Positions 27,956 through 36,412 of a stretch of 47,106 bases of DNA are shown in pieces. A program made the position numbers and the translations under genes. Position 1 is the first letter of the stretch, and each line of letters starts with the position of its first letter. Under the pieces are notes generated by a model that did not search any database, had not been told where the DNA came from, and saw nothing but the letters and a program-made list of their open reading frames with translations. Location: contig CALSOU010000013.1 in assembly GCA_943788055.1 (NCBI GenBank), forward strand, positions 1-47,106. Direction: 5' to 3'. This DNA is from an uncultured Saprospiraceae bacterium. Its GTDB lineage: Bacteria > Bacteroidota > Bacteroidia > Chitinophagales > Saprospiraceae.

Positions 27956-29512
27956 ATGAATAAGCTTTACATAATTTTATTAGTCTTCATTTCAATTCAG
28001 CTTAACGCTCAGGAGCGCTATCTCGACGCTGAATTTGAGGTTACAGTTGAAAAAGATAAGATTTATGGAAATAATATCAGTATTCTTACTGGTGTGCCAG
28101 CTCCGTTAAACTTAACTTTTGATGTTTATACCCCAAAAGATGATACAGAAACTAATCGCCCAGCGATACTAGTTGCGCATACAGGCTCATTTTTACCGCC
28201 TCTTTTTAACGGAGGAATTACAGGCTCAAAAGGAGATAGCTCAGTTGTCAATATTTGCCGACAACTAGCATCTCGAGGATATGTTGCAGTTGCTTTCACT
28301 TATAGAGCGGGATGGTTACCAACATCACCTGATCAAAATGTGAGAACTGGAACACTGCTTCAGGCAGCATACAGAGGGATTCAAGATGCTAGATCTTGTG
28401 TTCGCCACTTACGAGAGACCGTCGATGTAGGTGGAAACTTATATGGCATTGACCCCGATAAAATTGGTATGGTAGGTGTTGGAACAGGTTCCTACTTAGC
28501 GTATGGATGTGGCTCTGTTTACGATTTTGAAGAAGTGTTGCTTGAGAAATTTATTGATACAGAAACTGCCCTACCATACATTGATAGTTTAATCCTAGGT
28601 AATATTTATGGTGATACTCAAGCAGCTATTTGTACTCCAAACACACCTGGCTATAGTTCAGAGATTGACTTTGCATTTTCCTTAGGAGGAGCATTAGGAG
28701 ACGCTACATGGATTGATGGAGAGGAAAGAGAAGCAGCTTTTTCTGGAATTCATTGTACTCAAGATATCTTTGCACCGTATGGCGATGGACCTGTAATAGT
28801 TCCTACGACAAATGAATTTGTTGTAAACGTATCAGGTAATAGAACTGCAATTCAGCGTGCCAACGAATTAGGCAATAATGATGTGCTTAATGATCCAAGC
28901 GTTGCTTTCGCATTGCAAGAAAACGTGGAAGTTCAAAAAACTACTAATGTGATGCCTGCCCTATCTGCTCCTATTAACATGGGTGAGGACCATTTTTATG
29001 GTTTTAACCTTCCTTTCCCACAGGGTTCACCTTATGCGTTTTGGGACTTCCCTACTCTACAAGCTGTAGTTGCAGGGACAAACGCAGCATTGGGAACAAA
29101 TTTTAATGCTGATACTCTTCATTTAAATGGATTAGCAACAAACCCCGATATGTCTCCAGAAAAAGGTAAATCTTATCTAGACACAATCATAACCTTTATG
29201 ACTCCAAGAGCTTGTCTGGCATTGAATCTAAACTGTAACTTGCCGACTAATACAGTAGAAATTCCAGCTGCATCGGTAGAATTACAATTATTTCCCAATC
29301 CAGTTGTGACGAGCTTTACGATCAACGTTGCAGATGACATAAATATCAACAAAGTGTACATCTACAGTTTGGATGGGCGAATGGTAAAAGCCCTAGCGAA
29401 AATCAATGCTAATCAAGTTACAATGAACAGCGAGGGCTTGAATAGTGGCGTGTATGCTGCTCAAATTGTTACAGAAAAAGGAACGGTTGTAAAAGAGTTG
29501 GTAATTAAATAA
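27956..29512 (+). CDS. Secreted alpha/beta-hydrolase (esterase) fold protein with T9SS sorting domain
   Basis: The protein has 518 residues. It has a signal peptide (MNKLYIILLVFISIQLNAQ) and then an alpha/beta-hydrolase region resembling BD-FAE/carboxylesterase proteins (FDVYTPKDD, RPAILVAHTGS, LASRGYVAVAFTYRAGW, AAYRGIQDARSCVRHLRE). A type A T9SS C-terminal domain covers about residues 448-518 (LFPNPVVTSFTINV, VYIYSLDGRMV, SGVYAAQIVTEKG), so the protein should be exported to the cell surface or medium. The nucleophile elbow, normally G-x-S-x-G, reads G174-V-G-T-G178, so the serine is replaced by glycine. The oxyanion HGGG appears as H75-T-G-S. It may be a non-catalytic binding protein or use Ser179. 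It pairs with the upstream TonB receptor. Confidence 0.85.
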   Translation: MNKLYIILLVFISIQLNAQERYLDAEFEVTVEKDKIYGNNISILTGVPAPLNLTFDVYTPKDDTETNRPAILVAHTGSFLPPLFNGGITGSKGDSSVVNICRQLASRGYVAVAFTYRAGWLPTSPDQNVRTGTLLQAAYRGIQDARSCVRHLRETVDVGGNLYGIDPDKIGMVGVGTGSYLAYGCGSVYDFEEVLLEKFIDTETALPYIDSLILGNIYGDTQAAICTPNTPGYSSEIDFAFSLGGALGDATWIDGEEREAAFSGIHCTQDIFAPYGDGPVIVPTTNEFVVNVSGNRTAIQRANELGNNDVLNDPSVAFALQENVEVQKTTNVMPALSAPINMGEDHFYGFNLPFPQGSPYAFWDFPTLQAVVAGTNAALGTNFNADTLHLNGLATNPDMSPEKGKSYLDTIITFMTPRACLALNLNCNLPTNTVEIPAASVELQLFPNPVVTSFTINVADDININKVYIYSLDGRMVKALAKINANQVTMNSEGLNSGVYAAQIVTEKGTVVKELVIK

Positions 29513-29598
29513 AATTTAGTACTCTGGTACCTTAAGAGGATATAAGGACATCCTCTATATTAAATGCTAAATTTAATTTGTTTGTCATAATTACATAA

Positions 29599-29628
29599 GG
29601 ACTTCGACAATGTCGGAGTCCTTTTTTT
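29599..29628 (+). terminator. Rho-independent terminator after the receptor/esterase pair
   Basis: The inverted repeat GGACTTCGACA / TGTCGGAGTCC (one G-U pair, tight centre) is followed by seven Ts. It lies 86 bases after the esterase stop. A weaker hairpin, AGAGGAT/ATCCTCT at 29535-29556, lies before it. Confidence 0.85.
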
Positions 29629-30179
29629 ATGCATACCTCCATTTATCAAATAGTCCTTTCCATCTAAAAAAGACCTTTCATAAGCAACGCACTAAGGCTA
29701 GAAGCCTATAAGTAGCACCTCCAAAAAAATAAGAATCTTAGTCAAAAGAGAAGCTCTAGTAATTTGACAAAATACCTAAACAGTGGGAATCCAAAAATCT
29801 CAAGATTTCGATCCGATTCTTGACAGTATAATAAAGAAATAAGACTAGCTCGAAGAGCTTTCGTTTTTCTGAGGAAAAAACCAAATATCAAGCAAGATGG
29901 AAACTAGAACATAGACATTGATTTGTCTATCAAATGAGGTTGTTTCAAAAAAATAACTCAACAAGAAAATATAGAGCTCCGAGAGCAACACTAAAAACCC
30001 ATAATTGGTGCCAAAGAGCCCTTCCTTTACTTTTGTGCAACATAAATTTGAAATTCAATTTTCAATTCAATGAAAATATATCCCGTTTTGTTAACGTTTT
30101 GGGTCTCAATGTAAATTTCTCGAATCATACAACCAGTGAAATTAATAGATTGCCGTATCAAGAAGTAAAAACAATGGTT
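29629..30179. other. Non-coding gap between convergent transcription units
   Basis: About 550 AT-rich bases hold no convincing gene. A 94-codon plus-strand frame at 29934-30218 has biased, non-protein-like composition, lacks homology that I recognise and runs into the deaminase gene, so I do not call it. Small hairpins occur, such as AGCTC-GAA-GAGCT near 29848. One exact -7 box on the plus strand (30028-30035) is followed by a 14-codon frame at 30070-30114 (MKIYPVLLTFWVSM). I see no clear terminator for the minus-strand operon. Confidence 0.6.
30028..30035 (+). promoter_or_regulatory. Orphan -7 box (TACTTTTG) facing the kynurenine operon's 3' end
   Basis: This is an exact TAnnTTTG match, 34 bases before a 14-codon frame. 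A transcript from here would run antisense into the deaminase gene. By sequence alone it could be chance in AT-rich DNA. Confidence 0.25.
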
Positions 30180-30599
30180 TTACTTACCCAAATACGCTAC
30201 CGCCTTGATTTCGATTAACAACAACGGGTGAGGAAGCTGATGCACTGCAACCGTAGTCCTAGTAGGTCCGGTCTCGTGGTTAAAATATGTGCCATAAACT
30301 TCATTGTATCCTTTGAAATCTTTCATATCCACGAGAAAAGTTGATATATCAATAATATCATCTAGATCTGAATCCATACTTTGAAGAAGTACTCGAATAT
30401 TTTCTAGGACTGCTTTCGTCTGGACACGTATGTCCTTTTTGTAAGTTCCATCTTCTAGTTTGTCGGCGCCTTCAATCGTATTATCCAACCTTCTACTGCT
30501 TGTACCTGAGACATAAAGAAAGTCTCCGACTTTTTTGATATGTGGATAATTACCTAGTGGGCGAGCTCGATCAGTAAGTAGCTTATTCTCAGTTTGCAT
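30180..30599 (-). CDS. amnD: 2-Aminomuconate deaminase (RidA/YjgF family)
   Basis: The proposed reaction is hydrolytic deamination of 2-aminomuconate to 4-oxalocrotonate (2-oxohex-3-enedioate), releasing ammonia. The protein has 139 residues. The N-terminal RARPLGNYPHIKKVGDFLYVSGTSSRR matches the 2-aminomuconate deaminase branch of the Rid family better than RidA itself; the family active-site Arg is probably in GPTRTTVAVHQLP. It is the last gene of the kynurenine operon, 12 bases after kmo. The context makes the deaminase role strong, but the Rid family also holds general imine hydrolases. Confidence 0.88.
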   Translation of the reverse strand: MQTENKLLTDRARPLGNYPHIKKVGDFLYVSGTSSRRLDNTIEGADKLEDGTYKKDIRVQTKAVLENIRVLLQSMDSDLDDIIDISTFLVDMKDFKGYNEVYGTYFNHETGPTRTTVAVHQLPHPLLLIEIKAVAYLGK

Positions 30600-30611
30600 A
30601 ATGTCTGACTT

Positions 30612-32000
30612 TTAATTGCTGTGCATTTGTTCTCCTAATAATAATTTAGAACGCATTTCATCTACAATGGTTTTCATTTCATCTTCAGTTTTAGGCATCG
30701 AAAAATCTGATGAAGAAACTAGTTGGAGCAAATATTCGTCTTGCGCACGCCCTTGATTCATCGCATTTTCGTAAGACATTTCTTCTCTGAACGTAACTAG
30801 ACTGTATTTGCTGTAATAATCTGGCAAGGTGCGTTCAAGCTGCATTTCTAAAACTCGCTTTTTGATAAAATCTGGATCATCCACGGTATCTTGCATTTCT
30901 TGAAAATTGTCAAGTGCTAGATTCGCTATAGCATCGGCATCTGGCTTTCGTTCTGTCTGAAATGCTTCAAATAACTCCTCCCAAGTCTTATTCATGTGTG
31001 CGGTCAATAACTTATCAAACACATAGACATCTTCAAAGGAAGCATTCATTCCTTGTCCGTAAAAAGGCACTATTGCGTGAGCAGCGTCACCCATTATAAG
31101 AACTTTACCACCGATTCTCCAAGGTGCACACCTGATCGTTCCAAGACGGCCAACAGGATGATCGTCAAAGTCATTCTGAAGTGCTGGTAAAAGATCTACA
31201 AGATCGGGAAAGTACTTTTTAAAATATGCTAAAATTTCAGGATCAGTTTTCAACGCATTAAATCCAACATTACCGTCGTAAGGATTAAACATTGTGACTG
31301 TAAAACTGCCATCAAGATTTGGTAACGCAATAATCATAAAATGTCCACGCGGCCAGATATGTAATGCATCATTTTCTATTCGAAATCCACCTCCTTTTGT
31401 GGCAGGTATTTCTAACTCCTTATATCCATAATCTAGCATATCAGAGCTAAAGTCATATTCTTCACCAAGTGCATCGAACAAGGACTTTCTAATTGAAGAT
31501 CCAGCTCCATCTGTACCTATGATCACATCGAAGGAATCGTTTATCTCTTGATCTAAACATTGATATGTAATTTCGCTATTTTCAATATCAACATGATCAA
31601 TTCCGGCATCAAAAAATATATTGACATTTCGGTAAGACTCCGCTTTATCGAGCAATAGGGCATTTAGACCCGTTCTTGAAATCGAATTTATATATTCATG
31701 TTCACGGCCACTGTACCTTGAAAATCGTTTCTCTCCTCCGGTATCATGAATCATCCTCCCTAACATTGGAATGCATAGCTTTCGAGCTTCATCCTCTAAT
31801 CCAATCATACGTAGTGATTTCAACCCTCTGTCGGACAAAGCTAGGTTGATTGATCTACCTCCATCTTCGATTTGTTTTCTAAGATCTTTACGTTTTTCGA
31901 ACAGATAGACGTTGAAACCTCGCTGTGCTAAACTAATCGCCAACATGCTTCCGCAAAGACCTGCTCCAACGACCGCTATGCGTTGTGTTAATTCAATCAT
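30612..32000 (-). CDS. kmo: Kynurenine 3-monooxygenase
   Basis: This FAD enzyme hydroxylates L-kynurenine to 3-hydroxykynurenine using NADPH and oxygen. The protein has 462 residues. The FAD-binding start is VVGAGLCGSMLAISLAQ, with EKR at the end of the second strand. The second FAD motif is GDAAHAIVPFYGQGMNASFED, which is very typical of KMO. DGAGSSIRK is also present. The C-terminus is soluble and has no obvious membrane helix, as in bacterial KMO. Its start overlaps the kynU stop by four bases (ATGA), so the two are translationally coupled. Confidence 0.96.
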   Translation of the reverse strand: MIELTQRIAVVGAGLCGSMLAISLAQRGFNVYLFEKRKDLRKQIEDGGRSINLALSDRGLKSLRMIGLEDEARKLCIPMLGRMIHDTGGEKRFSRYSGREHEYINSISRTGLNALLLDKAESYRNVNIFFDAGIDHVDIENSEITYQCLDQEINDSFDVIIGTDGAGSSIRKSLFDALGEEYDFSSDMLDYGYKELEIPATKGGGFRIENDALHIWPRGHFMIIALPNLDGSFTVTMFNPYDGNVGFNALKTDPEILAYFKKYFPDLVDLLPALQNDFDDHPVGRLGTIRCAPWRIGGKVLIMGDAAHAIVPFYGQGMNASFEDVYVFDKLLTAHMNKTWEELFEAFQTERKPDADAIANLALDNFQEMQDTVDDPDFIKKRVLEMQLERTLPDYYSKYSLVTFREEMSYENAMNQGRAQDEYLLQLVSSSDFSMPKTEDEMKTIVDEMRSKLLLGEQMHSN

Positions 32001-33286
32001 GATAATTGTTCTTTTAGTATTTCTACAAATCTGTAGACATCCGAAAATGAGTTATAAAGCGGCACTGCAGAAACCCTTATAACGTCGGGTTCTCGCCAAT
32101 CAGCAATCACGCCTGCTTTTGTTATTTTGTCGAATAGCAGCTGGTCTGCATTCTTGACTTGTATAGAAAGCTGACTACCCCTTCGCTCTGGTTCTGCAGG
32201 CGTAATAATCGCAATCATTTCGTTTCCGAGCTGGTGAATAAGAAACTCCATATATGCTGTCAACTTAATTGCCTTTGAACGGAGATTCTTCATTCCTGCT
32301 TCTGCAAAAATATCTAATGAAGCTTTTATTGCAGCCATACTCAATATCGGTGGATTGCTTAATTGCCAACCTTCTGCTCCCTGAATAGGATCAAAAGGAT
32401 CTCTCATCCCAAATCTAGTTTCCTTATTGTGGCCCCACCAACCTGTAAACCTAGGAAGATTTGGGTCGCTTGCATGTCTTTCGTGAACAAAGCAACCGCC
32501 TAAAGAACCTGGGCCACTATTTATATATTTATAAGTACACCAAACAGCAAAGTCAGCACCACTATCGTGTAATTCCAATGGTGCATTTCCAGCACCATGA
32601 GCACAGTCAAAACCAACTACTGCTCCTAGGGAATGCCCCTTAGTTGTGATGGACTTCATATTAAAAAACTGTCCAGTGTAATAATTTGTATTTCCTAGCA
32701 TTACCAAAGCGAGGGATTCTCCATGGTCGTCTATAGTTGCAAGAATATCTTCGTCTCTCAGTGTAACCTCCCCTTCTCTAGCTTTTAATTCTACCAAACA
32801 GTCCTTTGGATCAAATCCATGAAATCGTATCTGTGATTCCACCGCATATCGGTCTGAAGGAAACGCATCATACTCGATCATTATCTTATTGCGAGTACTT
32901 GTTGGTCGATAAAATGAAACCATCATCAAATGCAAATTAACTGATAAAGTGTTCATAATCACTACCTCATTGGGTTTTGCACCCACCACATCAGCCATCG
33001 CTTGAGTCAAAAACTCGTGATAAGGCATCCAAGGATTCTTGGCGTGAAAATGACCTTCAACTCCCAAATTGCCCCAATCTTTCAACTCTTGTTCTAGATA
33101 GTTTTTAGTGCTTTTCGGCTGAAGCCCCAAAGAATTTCCACACAGATAAACAAACTCGTTTCCATCTTCATCAGTAGGAATATGAAAATATGATCTGAAT
33201 CTAGCTAAAGGATCTTCTAGATCCATCTGTTGAGCAAAAGCTAAACCTTCTTTGAATTTACTTTCTGTTGATAAATTTATACTCAT
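31997..33286 (-). CDS. kynU: Kynureninase
   Basis: This PLP enzyme splits 3-hydroxykynurenine into 3-hydroxyanthranilate and alanine. The protein has 429 residues. Family marks are YLCGNSLGLQPKS near the N-terminus, NTLSVNLHLMM, the PLP-binding Asp in VGFDCAHGAGN, and the Schiff-base Lys in WCTYKYINSGPGSLGG. FTGWWGH and GWQLSNPPILSMA, characteristic of kynureninase, are also present. It lies one base after the ACMS decarboxylase gene and overlaps kmo by four. Confidence 0.96.
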   Translation of the reverse strand: MSINLSTESKFKEGLAFAQQMDLEDPLARFRSYFHIPTDEDGNEFVYLCGNSLGLQPKSTKNYLEQELKDWGNLGVEGHFHAKNPWMPYHEFLTQAMADVVGAKPNEVVIMNTLSVNLHLMMVSFYRPTSTRNKIMIEYDAFPSDRYAVESQIRFHGFDPKDCLVELKAREGEVTLRDEDILATIDDHGESLALVMLGNTNYYTGQFFNMKSITTKGHSLGAVVGFDCAHGAGNAPLELHDSGADFAVWCTYKYINSGPGSLGGCFVHERHASDPNLPRFTGWWGHNKETRFGMRDPFDPIQGAEGWQLSNPPILSMAAIKASLDIFAEAGMKNLRSKAIKLTAYMEFLIHQLGNEMIAIITPAEPERRGSQLSIQVKNADQLLFDKITKAGVIADWREPDVIRVSAVPLYNSFSDVYRFVEILKEQLS

Positions 33287-33287
33287 T

Positions 33288-34364
33288 CTAATTAATCTTC
33301 AGTCTTGATTTAATTTCCATCTGGCTTTCCCCTGCCAGCCAATCTAATACATTTTCATGCCAGATACTCTGATATTCCTCTTCATTAATAAATCCTAAGG
33401 CAAAGGCATCATCTATGACTTTGCCGGGATATGACCCCTCGGCTGACGCCATCTCTCCCAGAGGATATGGGTCATCAATACCCGCTATCACTTGTGTACT
33501 TGTTTGCCGATCTACCAGAAGACGAAAGGAATAGACATCGTGCACCAATGTATCAAAAAACACATTCCGAGACTGGATATTTTTCTCTGGAGCAACTGTT
33601 CCATCAAAAAGATCTGGCCTTCCGTAATAACCCTGTTTTCTTCTCCCTACATTCATCTGACCAAATTGATTACCATGCGCATAGCAAGTACGAATATTTG
33701 GATATTTCTCTGGAAAATTGTGCGAACTAAAAAAGTGAAAATGATCAGCAGTTTGCGCACACATCCATATTAGATGAAATCTCCATAGCTCGTTTTTGAG
33801 CCCAATAATCTTCTCACCATCGTAAGGGTGTATTTGAAGCGCTAGTCCCAATTCATTAATATACTCATAAATCGGTGACAATGCTGGATCTGCCGTTGTT
33901 ATCCATTCACCATCTGAGTTGAGATAATGAGTTGGCATGCATACGAGAGACAAACCAAGTTGATTCACACATCGATCAATTTCTTTTAATGCATCATCAA
34001 TGTACAAAGGTTGAATGACGAAGCCGCAGGTAAATTTCGAAGGATGAGAAGCTTGTGTCGATGCATTGAAGTCATTTTGAAATCGAATGACATCTCTTGC
34101 AAGTGAACGCTCGAATCCATTGCAATACAATTGGGACAAATTCAGTATCACCTCATGCTGAATATTGCTTTCTTCCAGCCATTCTAATTTTTGCTCGAGA
34201 AAGAAACTACCATGCGTAACGGGTCTTCTCCATTTACCTTGATGCATGAATTGCATCGAGTCATCAACCCAGAAGACCTCCTTTTCTTTCATGAAAGTAG
34301 GAATCTCATGGGGATACGGTACTAAGTGACCATGACCATCAATTTTGTACGGTGTCTTTTCCAT
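33288..34364 (-). CDS. nbaD: 2-Amino-3-carboxymuconate-6-semialdehyde decarboxylase
   Basis: ACMSD removes CO2 from the unstable ring-cleavage product 2-amino-3-carboxymuconate semialdehyde. This steers it away from spontaneous closure to quinolinate. The protein has 358 residues and an amidohydrolase fold. Metal-binding HxH is H11-G-H13 (DGHGHLVPYP). Further marks are the His of QIHPYDG, the His of CYAHGNQFG and the Asp of GIDDPYPLGE. At its other end it abuts the dioxygenase gene directly, with no spacer. Its presence is the main argument that this operon degrades kynurenine for carbon and nitrogen rather than making NAD. Confidence 0.94.
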   Translation of the reverse strand: MEKTPYKIDGHGHLVPYPHEIPTFMKEKEVFWVDDSMQFMHQGKWRRPVTHGSFFLEQKLEWLEESNIQHEVILNLSQLYCNGFERSLARDVIRFQNDFNASTQASHPSKFTCGFVIQPLYIDDALKEIDRCVNQLGLSLVCMPTHYLNSDGEWITTADPALSPIYEYINELGLALQIHPYDGEKIIGLKNELWRFHLIWMCAQTADHFHFFSSHNFPEKYPNIRTCYAHGNQFGQMNVGRRKQGYYGRPDLFDGTVAPEKNIQSRNVFFDTLVHDVYSFRLLVDRQTSTQVIAGIDDPYPLGEMASAEGSYPGKVIDDAFALGFINEEEYQSIWHENVLDWLAGESQMEIKSRLKIN

Positions 34365-34877
34365 TTATTTGGGAGCGTCTATGACAGTTCCACAAGAATC
34401 ACAAGTGCGATTTTCAACGCTGGAAAAGAACTCATCGAAGATGACTTTCAGATCATTTTCAATATTCTGAAGACTAAATTCATCTTCGTACATGTTGTGA
34501 CCGCAATTTTCGCAGAACCATACAAGACCGTCCTGCATATTCTCTGCGCGTTTTTGTTCGATGACTAGGCCAATTGTATCAGCAGGACGTCTAGGTGAGT
34601 GAGGTATATTTGGAGGAAGCAAATAAATATCTCCTTCCTTAATATGAATGTCCTTCGGCTTACCTTCGTCAATAATTTTCAATACAATATCACCTTCCAC
34701 CTGATAGAAAAACTCAGCAGTCTGATTGATATGATAGTCTTTTCTTGAATTAGGTCCACCAACAACCATAGCGATAAAATCACCATTATTCCAGATCACT
34801 TTATTGCCTACTGGTGGTTTTAGAAGGTGTCTATTCTCTTCGATCCACTCTTTAAAATTCACTACTGGAAACAACAT
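34365..34877 (-). CDS. nbaC: 3-Hydroxyanthranilate 3,4-dioxygenase
   Basis: This Fe(II) cupin enzyme opens the ring of 3-hydroxyanthranilate. The protein has 170 residues, the bacterial single-cupin size. The iron ligands are visible as H49 and E55 (DYHINQTAEFF) and H93 (PPNIPHSP), each two lower than in the well-studied bacterial enzyme. Arg45 is in place for substrate binding. The C-terminal rubredoxin-like site has two CxxC pairs, CENC and CDSC. It precedes the decarboxylase gene without a gap, which suits immediate handover of the labile product. Confidence 0.95.
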   Translation of the reverse strand: MLFPVVNFKEWIEENRHLLKPPVGNKVIWNNGDFIAMVVGGPNSRKDYHINQTAEFFYQVEGDIVLKIIDEGKPKDIHIKEGDIYLLPPNIPHSPRRPADTIGLVIEQKRAENMQDGLVWFCENCGHNMYEDEFSLQNIENDLKVIFDEFFSSVENRTCDSCGTVIDAPK

Positions 34878-34944
34878 AAGTTTGTATTTTTTAATATTCA
34901 GTTATGGAATTAAATATAGCTATTTTAGAGATTCTATCCCACTA

Positions 34945-36402
34945 TTAACGAATCTGAATACAGATATTCTTAACCTCGGTAAAGAAATGCAAAGCATCCA
35001 TTCCACCTTCTCGTCCTACTCCACTCTGCTTGATCCCTCCAAATGGTGTTCTCAAGTCCCGTTTCAACCATGTATTCACCCAGACGATACCTGATTCTAG
35101 TTTTCTAGAAAATCGATGCGCCCGATGAATGTTTTCAGTCCAAACTGTTGCTGACAAACCGTATTTACTATCATTGGCTAAAGCCAAAGCTTCTTCTTCA
35201 GAACTAAATGCTTGCACAGTAACTACCGGGCCAAAGATCTCTTCTTGATTGGTTCTGCATTCATGAGTTAAACCTGTAATAATAGTTGGCTCAATAAAAA
35301 AGCCATTATGATAAGGTTCAGGCATTTTTGGGGCTTGACCCCCTACTTCTATCGTACCACCTTCTTCTTTTGCTAACGCTATATAGGAAAGTATCTTATT
35401 GTAATGCAATTCACTTACAATCGCACCCACACGTGTATCGCCGTCTGTAGGAGGACCAACCTTCATTTTTTTCGTCTTTCCGACAAAATCAGAAATAAAA
35501 CGATCATAAATTGATTGCTCTACCAGAATTCTCGATCCACACAAGCAAATTTCACCTTGATTACTAAAAGAAGAATTCAATGTCGTTTTCAACATTTCGT
35601 CATAATCACAATCCGCAAAAATGATATTTGGATTCTTCCCGCCCATTTCGAGAGAGATCTTCTTAAAATGCTTAGCTGCATTTTGTGCAATTATTCCTCC
35701 TGTCATAGTACTTCCTGTGAAAGATATCGCCTTTACATCTGGATGAGTGGTCATAGGTTCCCCTACCTCATGTCCATAGCCATGAACAATATTGAGAACG
35801 CCTGGAGGAAGGCCTGCATCAATGCATATCTGCGAAAAAAGATATGCGGTATATGGTGTTACTTCAGAGGGTTTTGCAACAACTGTATTCCCAGCAGCTA
35901 TAGCGGGAGCTATCTTCCAAGTGAATAAATACAATGGAAGATTCCAGGGAGATATGCAACTCACTACACCCAAAGGATCGTGAACCGTGTAATTGATACT
36001 ACCATCATCCATGGGATACTGAGCGCCGTGAAACTGCAAAACTGCATTTGCAAAGAAGCGAATATTAGCTGATGCTCTCGGAATATCTACATGTCTTGCA
36101 AGCTTAATCGGTTTTCCATTATCAAGTGATTCAGCTGCAACAAGTATTTCAGATCGCTCATCTATTAATTCGGCGATTTTCATCATTATCGCTGATCTTT
36201 TGGTAGCACCGAGATCGGCCCACCCTTCGAACGCATCTTTAGCTGAACTTATCGCATCTTCTATATCTTCCTTCTGAGATCGAGCGACGTATGCAAAAGT
36301 TTCATTCCGAGAAGGATCAATTACATCAATCCATTGATCATCTGCTGGTTTACGTAAGGTTCCGTTAATATAATTATGAAGATAAATTTGATCCTTTCTC
36401 AT
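34945..36402 (-). CDS. 2-Aminomuconic-6-semialdehyde dehydrogenase
   Basis: The protein has 485 residues and belongs to the aldehyde dehydrogenase superfamily (ALDH8-like). The proposed reaction is NAD-dependent oxidation of 2-aminomuconic semialdehyde to 2-aminomuconate. Visible motifs are SPWNLPLYLFTWK, GNTVVAKPSE, SFTGSTMTGG, catalytic Glu in SLEMGGKNPN, catalytic Cys in NQGEICLCGSR, and EEIFGPVVTV. The aminomuconate role rests on the operon: the superfamily alone would also allow hydroxymuconic semialdehyde. A 67-base gap separates it from the dioxygenase gene, the largest gap inside the operon core. Confidence 0.9.
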   Translation of the reverse strand: MRKDQIYLHNYINGTLRKPADDQWIDVIDPSRNETFAYVARSQKEDIEDAISSAKDAFEGWADLGATKRSAIMMKIAELIDERSEILVAAESLDNGKPIKLARHVDIPRASANIRFFANAVLQFHGAQYPMDDGSINYTVHDPLGVVSCISPWNLPLYLFTWKIAPAIAAGNTVVAKPSEVTPYTAYLFSQICIDAGLPPGVLNIVHGYGHEVGEPMTTHPDVKAISFTGSTMTGGIIAQNAAKHFKKISLEMGGKNPNIIFADCDYDEMLKTTLNSSFSNQGEICLCGSRILVEQSIYDRFISDFVGKTKKMKVGPPTDGDTRVGAIVSELHYNKILSYIALAKEEGGTIEVGGQAPKMPEPYHNGFFIEPTIITGLTHECRTNQEEIFGPVVTVQAFSSEEEALALANDSKYGLSATVWTENIHRAHRFSRKLESGIVWVNTWLKRDLRTPFGGIKQSGVGREGGMDALHFFTEVKNICIQIR

Positions 36403-36412
36403 TTTTTTTCAA

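Noticed and set aside
29689-29860. Riboswitch or structured RNA in the 29.6-30.2 kb gap
   Set aside because: Only short local hairpins of about five pairs are visible. I recognise no riboswitch core.
29934-30218. 94-codon plus-strand frame in the gap before the deaminase gene
   Set aside because: Its composition is not protein-like, it has no recognisable domain, and it runs 39 bases into the deaminase gene on the other strand.
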